Of a DNA stretch of 63,010 nt, positions 11,371 through 22,502 are shown piece by piece. The notes under the pieces are model-generated. The model had not been told where the DNA came from, searched no databases, and saw nothing but the letters and a program-made list of their open reading frames with translations. The position numbers and the translations under genes were made by a program. This DNA comes from Ectocarpus siliculosus (Eukaryota > Sar > Phaeophyceae > Ectocarpales > Ectocarpaceae): contig FN648885.1 in assembly GCA_000310025.1 (NCBI GenBank), positions 165,061 to 228,070 on the forward strand, given 5' to 3'. The first letter of the stretch is position 1. Each line of letters begins with the position of its first letter.

Positions 11371-12339
11371 TTGGCACCATTTCCACAAGTAGACGATGTG
11401 CGGTGTTCCGTACAAGAACTTAGGCTAGCTTTCCATGCAGTGAGTGGTCATGGGTTTGAATTAATTCGAGTTTGGCTATGGCGTACATATGCATATGTAC
11501 CAAGGACAACACGGTGTGGTTTGCATCTGGGGTACAGGTACATAAAGCTGCAGTTTTCTTCTTTGCTCCTGCCGCTCCCGGACGGGAATGAACGATGTTC
11601 TCACAGCGCGGGCGTAGCGCGCCCACTGTGTGCACTGCTGTGAGCCACAACACAACTACTGTACCCGCACGGACACGTACACTTTCTTTCATCCCAGGCA
11701 CATACCGGAGTACGAAGTATCTTCTTTCGGATCCGATGTTTTTTTGGAACAAATCTATAAGGTTGTTATACACACTACTACCGCAACCAAATGACGTTGT
11801 GCGACCTGGATTTACTCGATATTGTATGCATCTCGTATAAGGCATGTTGAACCACGCATCTCAAGTCGTAAAACTGAACACGACTGTATGTTCAGGGCGG
11901 GTGTGTAGCTTGCAGATTGATGTGTTGGGCGCACGACAGCGGCCTCAACTTCCCCTGCTTTCGTTGTGATGGATAGGGACACGCACGAAACCATGCATAG
12001 CAGTGTAAGGTGCTTTGTCTTGCGTCATGCGGAGAGAGTAAATTGCCTGAGGATGGGTTGGTAGAACACAACTTGTTACTTCTATCGGAGGCGGCGATCA
12101 GTACGCCTTATTCAGAAGTCAGGGTACAGTCGGCAGCCAGTCCGTGAAAAGTCACCAACACTGAAGTGCGAATATGGAGTCCTCAATTAAGTTGTTGTTG
12201 GTGTTGTTGTTGTCTTCACATAAAAATCGTTCCGGTCTCCACTCAGTACCTTCTAATGTCCGTATAGTAATGGTCCAACTGACGCGGAGGCCTTCCGTGG
12301 TCACAAGCCAACTGCCCCCCACAGGGGGGGTTACACCTT

Positions 12340-12480
12340 TCTAAAAATAATAGAACAAAAATGGCAACCAGAAATAAATTCTTCCAAGGCGCCTTTCTAT
12401 GGCAACCAGAAATTCTTCCAAGGCGCCTTTCTAAAAATACAAGAACAAAAATGGCAACCAGAAATTCTTCCAAGGCGCGA
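12340..12480 (+). repeat. Three-copy tandem repeat, GGCAACCAGAAATTC type
   Basis: ATGGCAACCAGAAAT, TTCTTCCAAGGCGC and CTTTCTA are repeated three times with unequal spacers (AAAAATACAAGAACAA or none). There is no open frame across it. A purine-rich run (AAAGAAAGAGAAAG type) follows to about 12630. Confidence 0.75.
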
Positions 12481-12742
12481 TTTGCTATCCAACCGAAAAA
12501 TAACCAATAGTAAAGGAACGACGATCGACGACCCCAGTCAAAGGGATGAAAGAACGAAACGCACAGAAAGAAAGAAAAGAGAAAGAAAAAAAAAGAGAGA
12601 GAGAAAGACAACAAAACAACAACGGCAGATGGACAGGTCCCCTTCCAACGCTCCAGTCTACCGGAACAACAACGAAATAGACAACTACTAACGCGACACC
12701 AAACAGATACATGCCGACTTCCGCCGACACAACATCACTTCG

Positions 12743-12892
12743 AGGGCACTGCGAGGGGGGGGGGGGGGGGGGNNNNNNNNNNNNNNNNNNNNNNNNNNNN
12801 NNNNNNNNNNNNNNNNNNNNNNNNNNNNNNNNNNNNNNNNNNNNNNNNNNNTTCCCTTTGGGGGCCTCTGGGGGGGGGGGGGGGGGGGGGGT
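12743..12892. other. Assembly gap flanked by poly-G
   Basis: Ns occupy 12773-12851 (79 bases as given). G runs lie immediately left (from about 12755) and right (about 12870-12891). Homopolymer-driven sequencing failure is the likely cause, and the true gap length is unknown. Confidence 0.95.
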
Positions 12893-12894
12893 TA

Positions 12895-13320
12895 GCGATC
12901 CGACGGGAAAAATATGTGGATACATCCAGCTGGTGTTCCTGCTATCGTCTCCATCATCATCATCATCATCCCGGGACACATGTCTCTATCTGTTAAGCCA
13001 TCTCCGTCCTGTTCTCTTCGGCTGCAGTCGTGTCTTCCGTCTTTCGACGTTTCCCCCCCCGTATTCCCTTCCCCCCCTGCTCTGCTGTCCTTTTGGTATT
13101 ATTTCCGGTGTTTTTCTTGTTCCGTTCCTCCGCGCGTGTTATGCTTAGCTTCTGCCATTTGACCATGAACTTCGAGACACATGACTTAATCGAAAATCGG
13201 GATCCATCCGTGGAATGGCGGGGGGGTAGTTTGGGGGCGAGAGTGGGGACACGAAACAGATATTCACGGGTTTCCAGCTGAGGCGTTTTCGCTGAGGCGG
13301 GGACGTGTAAGACCCTACCA
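12895..13320. other. Non-coding stretch right of the gap
   Basis: Pyrimidine-rich sequence with (ATC)n near 12951-12970. Open frames on both strands are low-complexity and not recognisable. No gene called. Confidence 0.5.
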
Positions 13321-13432
13321 GTACTAAACTCTGTCAGATTCGAACTCGACAACCACTTGCTTTCCCGCACGAGCAGGTCGGACAGATGTAGCTTTACTTT
13401 AGCCTTCCCAACCGACTGAGCTGCAAAAAGTC
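13320..13432 (-). ncRNA. tRNA-like pol III relic (possible SINE head)
   Basis: Read on the minus strand, TGCAGCTCAGTCGGTTGGG (13407-13425) resembles a box A/D-arm, and GAGTTCGAATC (about 13337-13347) resembles a box B/T-loop. Spacing between them is about 64 bases, longer than an ordinary tRNA. The T-stem and acceptor do not pair well. It is best read as a tRNA-derived SINE or decayed tRNA and not as a working tRNA gene. Confidence 0.4.
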
Positions 13433-13887
13433 TCTCCAATTCATGTGATATATGCATATATTTTCGTACGTGCAGTCGAACTGCTGGTTCATCTCCGGAG
13501 AAAGATCAGGCTTCGAGATATAATATGCGGAACATCACCATCTCGACACGATCGGGCGTCAGTGCCGGCGAACGATGTGGTTATGCACGAGTCCCTGCCA
13601 TGCGACCCCCCCATCTCCTATTGGCAACTACTGCAATAAGCTGTCCATGTTTAAGTGTACATAGTGTGCTTGGGGCGGCGGTACCCAGGGGGCGCAGGTT
13701 TTTTTGTTTGATGTGGGTGTGTATGCGGAATTTCGTGCACACACATCACGTGATATGGAGCGGGTGGTGAATAGATGATACATGAGGGACCTGGTGCTAG
13801 ACCTAATATGACCTACACTGGCATGACGAGGTCAAACAAGAGGAGAGAGAACCACGTAGTGACACTCTCCCACACTCTTGACAGTTG

Positions 13888-14062
13888 TGCTGAACCGCCC
13901 ATGGGACACACATGGGTGATGCCCATGGGCGGCCCATGAAGTGCCTATGAAGTGCCCGCCGTGGGCACTTCAACCTGTCCGCCGTGGGCACTTCAACCTA
14001 GAACTTCGCCACCAGCATATCAATCTAGAACATCAACCTAACTTAGCCACCAGCGCCAACGT
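13888..14062. repeat. Palindrome-rich island 2 with CAACCTAGAAC tail
   Basis: CGCCCATGGG, GCCCATGGGC, GGCCCATGAAGTGCC and two copies of GCCGTGGGCACTTCAACCT are followed by CAACCTAGAAC, TTCGCCACCAGC and CAATCTAGAAC. The same order (CCCATGGG core, GAAGTGCCC, then CAACCTAGAACATTGCCAC) is seen at 49560-49940, so the two are copies of one composite repeat. Confidence 0.7.
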
Positions 14063-14199
14063 AGCACGTATCGTGTGGGCTTGAGGATAGGGATAGGCTT
14101 GGCGTTAGGAATCCGCTATAATGTCTGTTCCAAAGCAGATAACAATCATTTTTTTAGGAGCACACTGGTTCCGGTTGAACGGCTCTCATTAGCCGCTAT

Positions 14200-14320
14200 T
14201 GGGCTGCCCACGGGCTACCCATGCTCATGAGCACCCATGGGTCAACCATGGGCAACAAAGTGCCCATGGGCGGCCCATGGGTCACCCATGGGCTGCCCAT
14301 GGGTTTCCCATTGGCGTTTT
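14200..14320. repeat. Palindrome-rich island 3 (CCCATGGG cluster)
   Basis: Six or more CCATGGG-centred palindromes in 120 bases, alternating with GGGCTGCCC, GGGTCACCC-like and GCTCATGAGC palindromes. Many long alternative hairpins are possible. Confidence 0.75.
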
Positions 14321-14375
14321 AGAAAAACTGTAGAATGTGTGGGATACAAAAGATACGAAATATGGATGCGCTACT

Positions 14376-14468
14376 TCCATGGAATTTAACTTCCACGGAA
14401 GTCCCATGAAATCCCATGGAAGTGGAATAGCTTCCATGGAAGTCGAACCTTAGGCTTCCATGAAAGTT
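14376..14468. repeat. TTCCATGGAA palindrome cluster
   Basis: A variant of the neighbouring islands in which the core is CTTCCATGGAAG: CTTCCATGGAA, CTTCCACGGAAG, CCCATGGAAGTGG, GCTTCCATGGAAGTCG, GCTTCCATGAAAG. The ATG-centred palindrome is kept while the flanks change from CCC/GGG to CTT/AAG. Confidence 0.65.
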
Positions 14469-14469
14469 A

Positions 14470-16150
14470 TTCAAAACAGGTTTAGGGCAGCTTCCACGGC
14501 CTTACCGGGGTTAGGGTAGGGTCAGAGTTGGTAGGGAAGCTACAATTACTGGATGTCCCAACCCCGCCCCCCAGTGGGGCTGGGGGCCAACATCCAGGAC
14601 GGATGGTGGTGAGTGTCCGGGAGGAAGGAAAGAAGAAGAAGGGGAGAAGATTTGTAGGGGCGGGAAGAAGGGACAGAGTTGGGAGAGGCAAGGAAGTGGT
14701 GAAGAATTTCGGCACTCGACGAGCGCACGGTCCCGTCGGGGGTGAAAGGCACATGTCAGTCCGTAGTCTTGTCTATCGGAGTCGAAAAGCCGAAAAATCG
14801 AGGTATACATTATGTACATAACGATGAAGAAGGCCGACGAGGAAGATACGAAGAGAGGAAATTGCACCCCACGTTGGAGTTCGAAGTCGGTGTGAAAACC
14901 GCGGCAGGGAAGGAGTGCGAAGGAAAAAAACAAAAAAAAGGAGACGTCGACGTTTGTTTGGGTCGTGGAACGATCCTTCCGTATAACGCAGGTACTCACC
15001 AATGCAAGACGGGAAGGTAAAATACCCATCGTGAAAGTCAAAGCGCAGGTCATAACCGCATATGACTCATCATGCGCGGAGAGAAGTTACCACATTAAAA
15101 ACCGTTGACACATGTGGCAGCCGCAAGACACACGAAAGGATGTTTGCATCGCATTGTACTATGGTTCGCCGTGACAGGAAGCATCCAGTTAGATCGTTGC
15201 CGTAGTACGCGGACGTCGTTCGGCGTCTATTAGTCCATACTGCTGTAGCAACAAGCAGTAGTCGAGCTATGCATGAAATTTTTTGCTCTGGTTCACTTTT
15301 GCCTCCACAACCCGAGAATCTCACGGCTGTATCTCAACCTACAAGACTCCAACCAACAAACCAGCACTGACAGAAGTGCGTGGAAGATGCTGTGACAGCA
15401 CAACTAAGTCGACACTCGTACGACTTCTATGTACAGTCGGCGTCTGGTCCATACTGCTGTAGAAATACAAAAATCGAGCCATCTTTTTTTTTTCCCCATA
15501 CTAACAAGAAATGTATCACGTCACGACGACCATCCTGTGAGTATATATATAACATGATAACATGATTCAATCTGCCACCCTGTTCTCGACACTGGCGACA
15601 TGTCTCGCTTGGAAGCACCACCCCCCGACCGTCTCCAGGGCTCCCATCACCCTCACTACCGCCCCTACCCTCGCCTTCCTCCCCCGCATCTCTTCACCAC
15701 ATCAGTGCTCTCGTTGGCGCGTCCAAGAATCACTTCCCCCCAATTATCCCCAATGGAAAAGACGAAAGACGCCTCCATTGTCTTACTGCCCACATCTCCC
15801 GCTCCTAACCCCTCCCCGAGATACCACTGCCACGTACAGTCATGTACATCATCGGCATTTTCACAAGACCCGCCACGTAAACCAGGTGGTACCTACTTCT
15901 CGCCGAGCTCGCCGTGTGTTGACCTCAATCATGATGCACCGAGGACACGGCTGCGGGCTCATCGCCTTCGAGGCCACCTCAACCTTGTGGAATGTAGATA
16001 TGTCGAGATGGACGCCACCGCCACACCGTCAAAGCGGGCCGACCGATCGGTTGCTTGTTATCGAAAACGGAATAGTCCTGGTCCTTGCGTTGATCGAATG
16101 CCTTTTCTTGATTGTTCGTTCTGAACCGTACGCTGCCCCTTGCCTGATTT
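14470..16150. other. Intergenic stretch without a recognised gene
   Basis: Two long open frames exist: 14511-15053 on minus (180 codons, Ser/Pro-rich) and 15562-16152 on plus (196 codons, Pro/Thr/His-rich). Both overlap alternative frames of similar length, have low complexity, and show no domain or splice context. I do not call either a gene. Confidence 0.45.
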
Positions 16151-16164
16151 GATGCAGGATAACC

Positions 16165-16663
16165 ATGGCGATGAAGACGACCACGGCAGCGAGGATCGGG
16201 ATCGCGTCTATCCTCCTTATCGTGCTACTGGCTCTTAGCGGTACCTCGGCCTCCGCCGGCTCGGCTTTGAGGGGCAGGGACGTTGACCTCGAGGTACACA
16301 TAAATCACATCGTGACTTGTAACTCGGGGCAAAGCGGCTTTCAAAATGAATGCTGGCCAACCCAACGGGTTTCTTCTACGGAGCGATGCTTAATTATTGA
16401 CCGTAGGACAATACAAACACGACAGCACGACGCATGGATGTCGTTGGGATAAGCGTATAAAATGAAGATGGAGCCCTTCGCTCGAACCACTGTCGAGACT
16501 ACGCGCTGCGTCATGGGCGAATTGACGGACAAGGTTTCTCCCGTTGAGTACATCGACGTACTTGTATCGCCTGCTGACTACATGGGTCGTCTTTGTCAAC
16601 AGGGAGACGTCGATCTTCTCGCCGAAGCTGAAGAGATCAACTGGCGTAGCCTCCAGGGCGAAG
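16165..16663 (+). CDS. Putative small secreted protein (two exons visible)
   Basis: Exon 16165-16293 starts with ATG in good context just after a likely 5' UTR acceptor (ATGCAG, about 16151-16156). It encodes a typical signal peptide: Lys/Arg n-region, hydrophobic core IASILLIVLLALSG, then a small-residue ASAGSA cleavage zone. A donor GTACAC follows Glu43. The next exon, 16603-16663, is in frame and acidic (GDVDLLAEAEEINWRSLQGE) and ends with GTAAGC in phase 1. A possible last acceptor (CCACAG, ending at 16914) would give V-L-S-stop and a protein of about 67 residues. No family is recognised. Signal peptide and exon pairing are seen; the 3' end is a guess. Confidence 0.42.
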
Positions 16664-17290
16664 GTAAGCAGAAGAGCGGGCGAAGAACGCCGAGAGCATG
16701 AGTGGAAGTACTATAGCCAATACAGGCCAGCCGTTCTTCTGTTCTCTAGCGATCGCCTGCGTCAGTGAAAGCCCTCGCCAGGGGATCGGCATCGAGCATA
16801 GACATACAGTACTCGTCGACCGTACTTCTTGTAGACCTACCCAATCTCTATCACCCCATGTCCCCCCGGCCCACTGTTATCAATTTTCTCAACGGACATG
16901 TGTTTGCTCCACAGTATTGAGTTGAGGCCATCGTGTGCCACGCCCACATAATAACGTTGTAGGCTTGTCATGTCCGGCTATTAAAACACAGCGACAACCA
17001 TTGTCTAATGGCGACGTGATCTAGTCTATGGGGGCATAAATATATTTTTCGATACGAGGTAGCGAGCGTGTGTTGAGGCCGACCCAATCATCCCTGGGTA
17101 CCCTCTGTCAGGGTTATTTACGTGTGTGTCCATGTAGTGGCCAAGTTCGCTGTTGGCAACATAGACAGCAGCAGCGTACCCAAGCTATGGCAGCCAAATT
17201 TGCGTGAGCGCGGTATGTCTGTAGTATGCGTATATACGCATACCTTCGTATCAAAGGATTCGCGGCAGGTCGGCCCGAGCTCATAATATT
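16664..17290. other. Downstream flank of the putative secreted gene
   Basis: May include its last intron and exon (see the preceding entry). No other coding signal or repeat is seen apart from short AT-rich patches. Confidence 0.35.
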
Positions 17291-17690
17291 TTCAACGGTT
17301 TTCTGGATTTGGTTTGGTTGAAAACCCGCAGCCTCGCGGATGGATGTGTATATGTGCATGCCGACCTCCCGACCTCTGGCTTGGCAGTCTGCACGGAAAT
17401 CTGTGCACTGCTCTGCATCTCTGCTGACACCGCCACGAGCTTTTTCATCGATACTCTAAAGAGATCCTTCTGGAGGATTTTGCTGCAAAAGAAGTAGTTA
17501 CTGGATTTTTGGGGTTGAAAGCCCGCAGCCGATCGGATGGATAATATGTGAATATTACGTATATGATATGCATTGCATGTGCCGGCATGCCGGCCTGCTG
17601 ACGACGTCGGGCTCGGCAGTCTGCACGAGATGTGTGCACTGCTCAGCATCTCTGCTGACACTGCCACGACATATAGATTGTTCGACTGCT
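17290..17690 (+). repeat. Two-copy tandem repeat, about 210-base unit
   Basis: GGTTGAAAACCCGCAGCC, CGGATGGAT, GGCAGTCTGCACG, TGTGCACTGCTC and CATCTCTGCTGACAC, GCCACGA occur first at about 17317-17440 and again at about 17511-17670 in the same order. The copies have diverged. Confidence 0.8.
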
Positions 17691-17740
17691 GCTGGAAATT
17701 ACATACTTGGGGCTATGTGTAGTTCATTCAGCAGTCGAAC
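17680..17740. repeat. 12-bp inverted repeat GTTCGACTGCTG/CAGCAGTCGAAC
   Basis: Perfect arms at 17680-17691 and 17729-17740 enclosing 37 bases. It sits between the 210-base tandem pair and the 514-bp satellite. Confidence 0.6.
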
Positions 17741-17830
17741 TCAATCATGGCCTCATGGCCATCATCAGCAGAAGGAGGACGAATTGATTGAGCGGCGCCA
17801 TCAAGCCCTGTTTTTCTGTTTTTTTCCACG

Positions 17831-17849
17831 CACACACACACACACACAC
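17831..17849. repeat. (AC)n microsatellite
   Basis: Short CA dinucleotide run. Confidence 0.8.
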
Positions 17850-18050
17850 CCTCAGAGAGGGCAACGAAGAGCAAACGATGTATACATGTGCGTTTCCAGC
17901 GTGCGAACAGTATCAGGTAGTGCCCGTAGCATCGTGATGTCTCAAGAATCCGGTGGGGATGAGGCGAGATGGATGAGACAGTCAGCATTCCAGAACATCT
18001 CCCCCATATGACAGATATGACAGACCTGAACAGAAAAAAAAAAATCGAGC

Positions 18051-19747
18051 TGAAATTGCTTCGGTTTGTACCGCCTTTCTGCATGCACGCTGGGAACGCT
18101 ACTGCTGCTGTTCATCCTCGATGGGTGAAGACGACCATTCATCCGGGAGCGGCGGCGACGACGTCTCATCGGCGACGACGGTAGAAGCAGAGGACGAAGG
18201 TGAAGCGTCGGCGGTCCCCATCGCCTGTTGTATTCTCTTTTCCCCACACGTACACGCTCGCTCCACAGCCGCTCAGATCTGACAGCTGCTGCGCCAACGC
18301 TCCGCTGATGTTGTTGGCATGTTGTGATGACACAGAGGGTTCAACATCAGATAGATCAGAAACAGCTTGTCACGCGTAATTTTTGACGCGTACGTTTGTG
18401 GTTGAAGCTGACGTCTTCTGCCGGGCTGCCGGGCTGTTCGACACAACAGCCCGACTCTACCCGACAGCTGACGCGACAAATGGACAGAATCAGTGCGCAG
18501 TCTTCTTACAGCCACAGGAAAAATCTGGTGACTGTGAGGAAGACTTTACAAATCTATAACTAGTTGAAATTGCTTCGGTTTGTACCGCCTTTCTGCATGT
18601 ACGCTGGGAACGCTACTGCTGCTGCTGTTCATCCTCGATGGGTGAAGACGACCATTCATCCGGGAGCGGCGGCGATGACGTCTCATCGGCGACGGCAGAA
18701 GAAGCAGAGGACGAAGGTGAAGCGTCGGCGGTCCCCATCGCCTGTTGTATTCTCTTTTCCCCACACGTACACGCTCGCTCCACAGCCGCTCAGATCTGAC
18801 AGCTGCTGCGCCAACGCTCCGCTGATGTTGTTGGCATGTTGTGATGACACAAGGGTTCAACATCAGATAGATCAGAAACAGCTTGTCACGCGTAATTTGA
18901 CGCGTACGTTTGTGGTTGAAGCTAACGTCTTCTGCCGGGCTGCCGGGCTGTTCGACACAACAGCCCGACTCTACCCGACAGCTGACGCGACAGATGGACA
19001 GAATCAGTGCGCAGTCTTCTTACAGCCACAGGAAAAATCTGGAGACTGTGAGGAAGACTTTACAAATCTATAACTAGTTGAAATTGCTTCGGTTTGTACC
19101 GCCTTTCTGCATGTACGCTGGGAACGCTACTGCTGCTGTTCATCCTCGATGGGTGAAGACGACCATTCATCCGGGAGCGGCGGCGATGACGTCTCATCGG
19201 CGACGGCAGAAGAACCAGAGGACGAAGGTGAAGCGTCGGCGGTCCCCATCGCCTGTTGTATTCTCTTTTCCCCACACGTACACGCTCGCTCCACAGCCGC
19301 TCAGATCTGACAGCTGCTGCGCCAACGCTCCGCTGATGTTGTTGGCATGTTGTGATGACACAGAGGGTTCAACATCAGATAGATAAGAAACAGCTTGTCA
19401 CCGCGTAATTTGACGCGTACGTTTTTGGTTGAAGCTGACGTCTTCTGCCGGGCTGCCGGGCTGTTCGACACAACAGCCCGACTCTTCCCGACAGCTGACG
19501 CGACAGATGGACAGAATCAGTGCGCAGTCTTCTTACAGCCACAGGAAAAATCTGGAGACTGTGAGGAAGACTTTACAAATCTATAACTAGTTGAAATTGC
19601 TTCGGTTTGTACCGCCTTTCTGCATGTACGCTGGGAACGCTACTGCTGCTGCTGTTCATCCTCGATGGGTGAAGACGACCATTCATCCGGGAGCGGCGGC
19701 GATGACGTCTCATCGGCGACGGCAGAAGAACCAGAGGACGAAGGTGA
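18051..19747. repeat. 514-bp satellite array, about 3.3 units
   Basis: Units begin with TGAAATTGCTTCGGTTTG at 18051, 18565, 19079 and 19592 (periods 514, 514, 513). The fourth unit breaks off at about 19747, after GGACGAAGGTGAA. The copies are nearly identical; differences are mainly GCT triplet number in a CTGCTGCTG run and single bases. Each unit carries GC-rich text that could encode an acidic Ser/Asp/Glu stretch on the minus strand. One unit is open across almost its whole length on plus, but the period is not a multiple of three and the frame does not persist. It is therefore not a coding repeat. Confidence 0.92.
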
Positions 19748-19749
19748 AC

Positions 19750-20455
19750 GTAGCACTGATATGTAGGGCAGTTTCAAATAACGGGACTGTCGTTTTGTAG
19801 GAATGTTCATGGAATGCCTAGAATGTTCTCGGTATGTCGGATCGGAAATTGGCCTGTGTTCCGTGTTTGTGCGTTGGTCGAGCGACATGGCTGGTGCTGC
19901 GGTGCTCGCGCACCCAACCCACTCAACCTTTTGACCTGATCTCCTGGTCCAAGGTCTCATCAATACAACATATTTTCCCCAGAAGCCACGAGTTTAACCC
20001 TTTCGTGACTGGGTTCTTTCTGGATCTTCCGCGTTTTTTTTTGTTCTGCCGGGACCGAATAGACCGATGAGTCATGAGACACACACACACGACACCCGCA
20101 CTTGAACGTTTGCACGTTTGTTTGCGCACCAACAGGTTCCCACATGGGCTTCGGGTATTTCAGACCCTGCGACGTTAGTACACGTGTTCCTTCTGCAGCG
20201 TTGACGCGCACCTGAATTAATTTCAGATCCGGACACATCTGGCGACATGATCTTGACTTCTCCCGTGATGTTCCCAGAGTTCTTGTCAAGACGTCGACTC
20301 TGGTGTCATGTCATCAAATGCTCTACGTCAACACACGTTGTGTTCCGAGGTAGTCTTATATCGTTATAGTTTGCTCATCCCACTCCGGGCCCTCGGTAAC
20401 TGCACAGACTGTTGTTCCTTTCTGTGCCCTCACTCGGGTCTCGGAGCGCTACGTG
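19750..20455. other. Non-coding stretch after the satellite
   Basis: Contains GGAATGTTCATGGAATGCCTAGAATGTTC-like short repeats (near 19800) and a short (AC)n at about 20079. No gene recognised. Confidence 0.4.
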
Positions 20456-20879
20456 TTAAGCGGTTGTAACTTGACCTGCATACTTGGAAGGGCAAACCGA
20501 CCAGCTGATTTCGAAGGATTGGCCAGCCACATGGGGGATGCATTTGAACTTCCGAGTGGATAAAACATGTTTTATATGCAGCTGCAAGTCTCGTACTTCT
20601 GGCTTGTTGACGCAGTCGTGTCTAACCCCGACCGGAAGCATCAAGCCGCGCCATTGCTTCCGTTTCCCTGCATCCACAAATTCCGTCGACCGTCTTCTTC
20701 TCTTGCACCTCCTGCGGCTCGTACTCCGGGTTCAAGGTGGTAATTAATACACCGAACCGGCAGGTGAAGGTCAGTAGTGCCCCGTTGCCGATTTCGTCGT
20801 AAACTGTAAATTTAGAATCTTTAGCATCAGATAGCTCGCCGATCTCAAACGGTGTCCACTGTTGTACACGACGTCTCAA
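20456..20879 (-). pseudogene. Anonymous minus-strand coding relic A
   Basis: Two adjoining minus-strand frames read like ordinary protein: first from WTPFEIGELSDAKDSKF to PEYEPQEVQEKKTV, then, one frame over, from DAGKRKQWRGLMLPVG to FEISWSVCPSKYAGQ and a stop. The switch falls near 20680. The composition is balanced, not low-complexity. I do not recognise the family. A frameshifted transposon or retro-element gene is one possibility. Confidence 0.35.
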
Positions 20880-22500
20880 TCATGGCTCCTCGACACTGCC
20901 AGTGCTTCATGCTACGGCTTCGATGTGCATCTAATCATCAGAACAGCATGACTGACGTGGGTTTGAACACCCCGTCTAGCTCACGTAGCACGGACGCCTG
21001 CCGCATCTGAGTGCACAATCAATCGACCATTTGTCACGTCTATTCTGCGTCTGCCCGTTTGAATTCACCTCCCTTACGACCGGTGGTGATTACAATGTCG
21101 TGTGCATCCAAAACGAACAGTGGAGATGTGCGACGGCGGGTTTTCGGAATCCAGACGAGCAATGTACGGTGTTCCTCAAGCTGCGGGTCAGGTTCCGGGT
21201 GCGGTTCCAGGACCGGTGGAAGCCTGGTGTGCTGGCCGCGTCAGGGAGTCCGGGCTCGATCACCCTGTTTCGCGCAAAGCAGGGCCCGCAGTGGCCCGAG
21301 CAGTAGGGTGAAAGCAAATCGTTCAAGGCTTTCTGCCTTGGCCCGCATGCTTTCTTTGTCCGCAACGTTTCAGTTGCTGGGTATGTTTAGTGCGTGAGGC
21401 ATACTGCCAAGCGCAAAGGTGTTGCGTTGGTCTTAGCCGCTAAGAACTGCAATCCTACATATTTGTACAAGGCTCACCTCCCTAACGGGGATGAAGTGAA
21501 ATGCCTCCCGGGGGCGACGCAGGAGGACATGCCCAATCAATGTCATCGCGTCGCATGGTTGCATCTCAACGTCATGACGTTCGGTAGTGCCGGTTTTGCG
21601 TGCAACCTGCAGAATTTGCCTCGAACTTGCGTCGTGTGGGGTATTTTTTTTCTCCCGCCGTGACTTTTCGCTTGCGCGAGCGTGTACTTTTAGGCTCGTG
21701 GCAGCTGCAGGTCCTATGCTGTAATCCGCTGCTTTTGATCACGTACTCGTGTGTGATCGTGTTGTTCATGGTCCGTGGGACAACTTCGCGCAAACACCAA
21801 CAACGGATTAATGTTGATTTCTTTCGAATTGCTTCATTATTTTTCTTCGGTTTCTAAGCCACACGTTGGGGAGTGAGACACGCGGAATGCCATCTTCTTG
21901 CCAGCCACATTGACGACGAGACGCGGCGTTGACTCTTACAAGCCTGTCTCACTCCCCGCAAGTAATACCAGCCGGGGAACTACCACTGCAAACATAGGAC
22001 TCCCGAAACTGACCAAGCACCCGCATTCAACAGCACCCACATCGAGGTCATTTTCTTGACAACTACGGTACAAGTTGACTCTTTTTCCCCCCCGTACATT
22101 TCGTTCTCACGGCCGACTCGTTGCTGTTCTGCTGCCGTCCGCGATTTCCCCGACGTTCGTCGCGAGTCCTCTTACGTTGTTTTGCTACTTGTATGCATCC
22201 CACCTCCATCGTTACTATCTCTCTGAATCACTTCACGTACTGCCATATCTCCGCCTGAACCTAAAGCCGTCGCTCCTCCAATCTGCCGAAGGAGTCCAAC
22301 TTGAAACCCCAGTTCGCGATCATATCCCTAGCCGCACGGAGGCAGCGCTAACCTTCGCTACTTCAACTGCTCTAACAATACTCTACGACGTCAACGGCAC
22401 GGAGTTAGGTAGACGTCGCATGAAACAACAAGTTCACCACAAGAGCAACTGCACCGCTGTCTGCTCTCACGCCCAACCGCGGCCCGGTGACCTCGTCTCT
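20880..22500. other. Stretch with broken, unassignable open frames
   Basis: Plus-strand frames at 21031-21306 (Cys-containing, includes GFRNPDEQCTVFLKL) and 21394-21663 (includes YLYKAHLPNGDEVKCLPG) look protein-like but are short and interrupted. No domain recognised. 22075-22584 has an open plus frame without recognisable features. Confidence 0.3.
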
Positions 22501-22502
22501 GC

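Larger units (their letters stand above)
8420..12340. other. Long intergenic stretch without a supportable gene
   Basis: Open frames here are short, overlap on both strands and have no recognisable domain. Possible splice-like context occurs at 10603-10751 (an ATG, then CAG followed by GTAAGC), but the encoded peptide is not recognisable and could be 5' UTR. A short open frame at 9573-9808 begins with a hydrophobic, signal-like stretch but has no other support. Small structured sites are listed separately. Confidence 0.5.

Noticed and set aside
13888-14468. CRISPR array
   Set aside because: The repeats are unequal palindromes without constant spacers, in a eukaryotic context.
14511-16152. 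Long open frames of 180 and 196 codons
   Set aside because: Both are Pro/Ser/Thr-rich, overlapped by other long frames on either strand, and show no domain or splice signals.
18051-19747. Protein-coding tandem repeat
   Set aside because: Periods of 514 and 513 are not multiples of three and the open frame of one unit is broken in the next.
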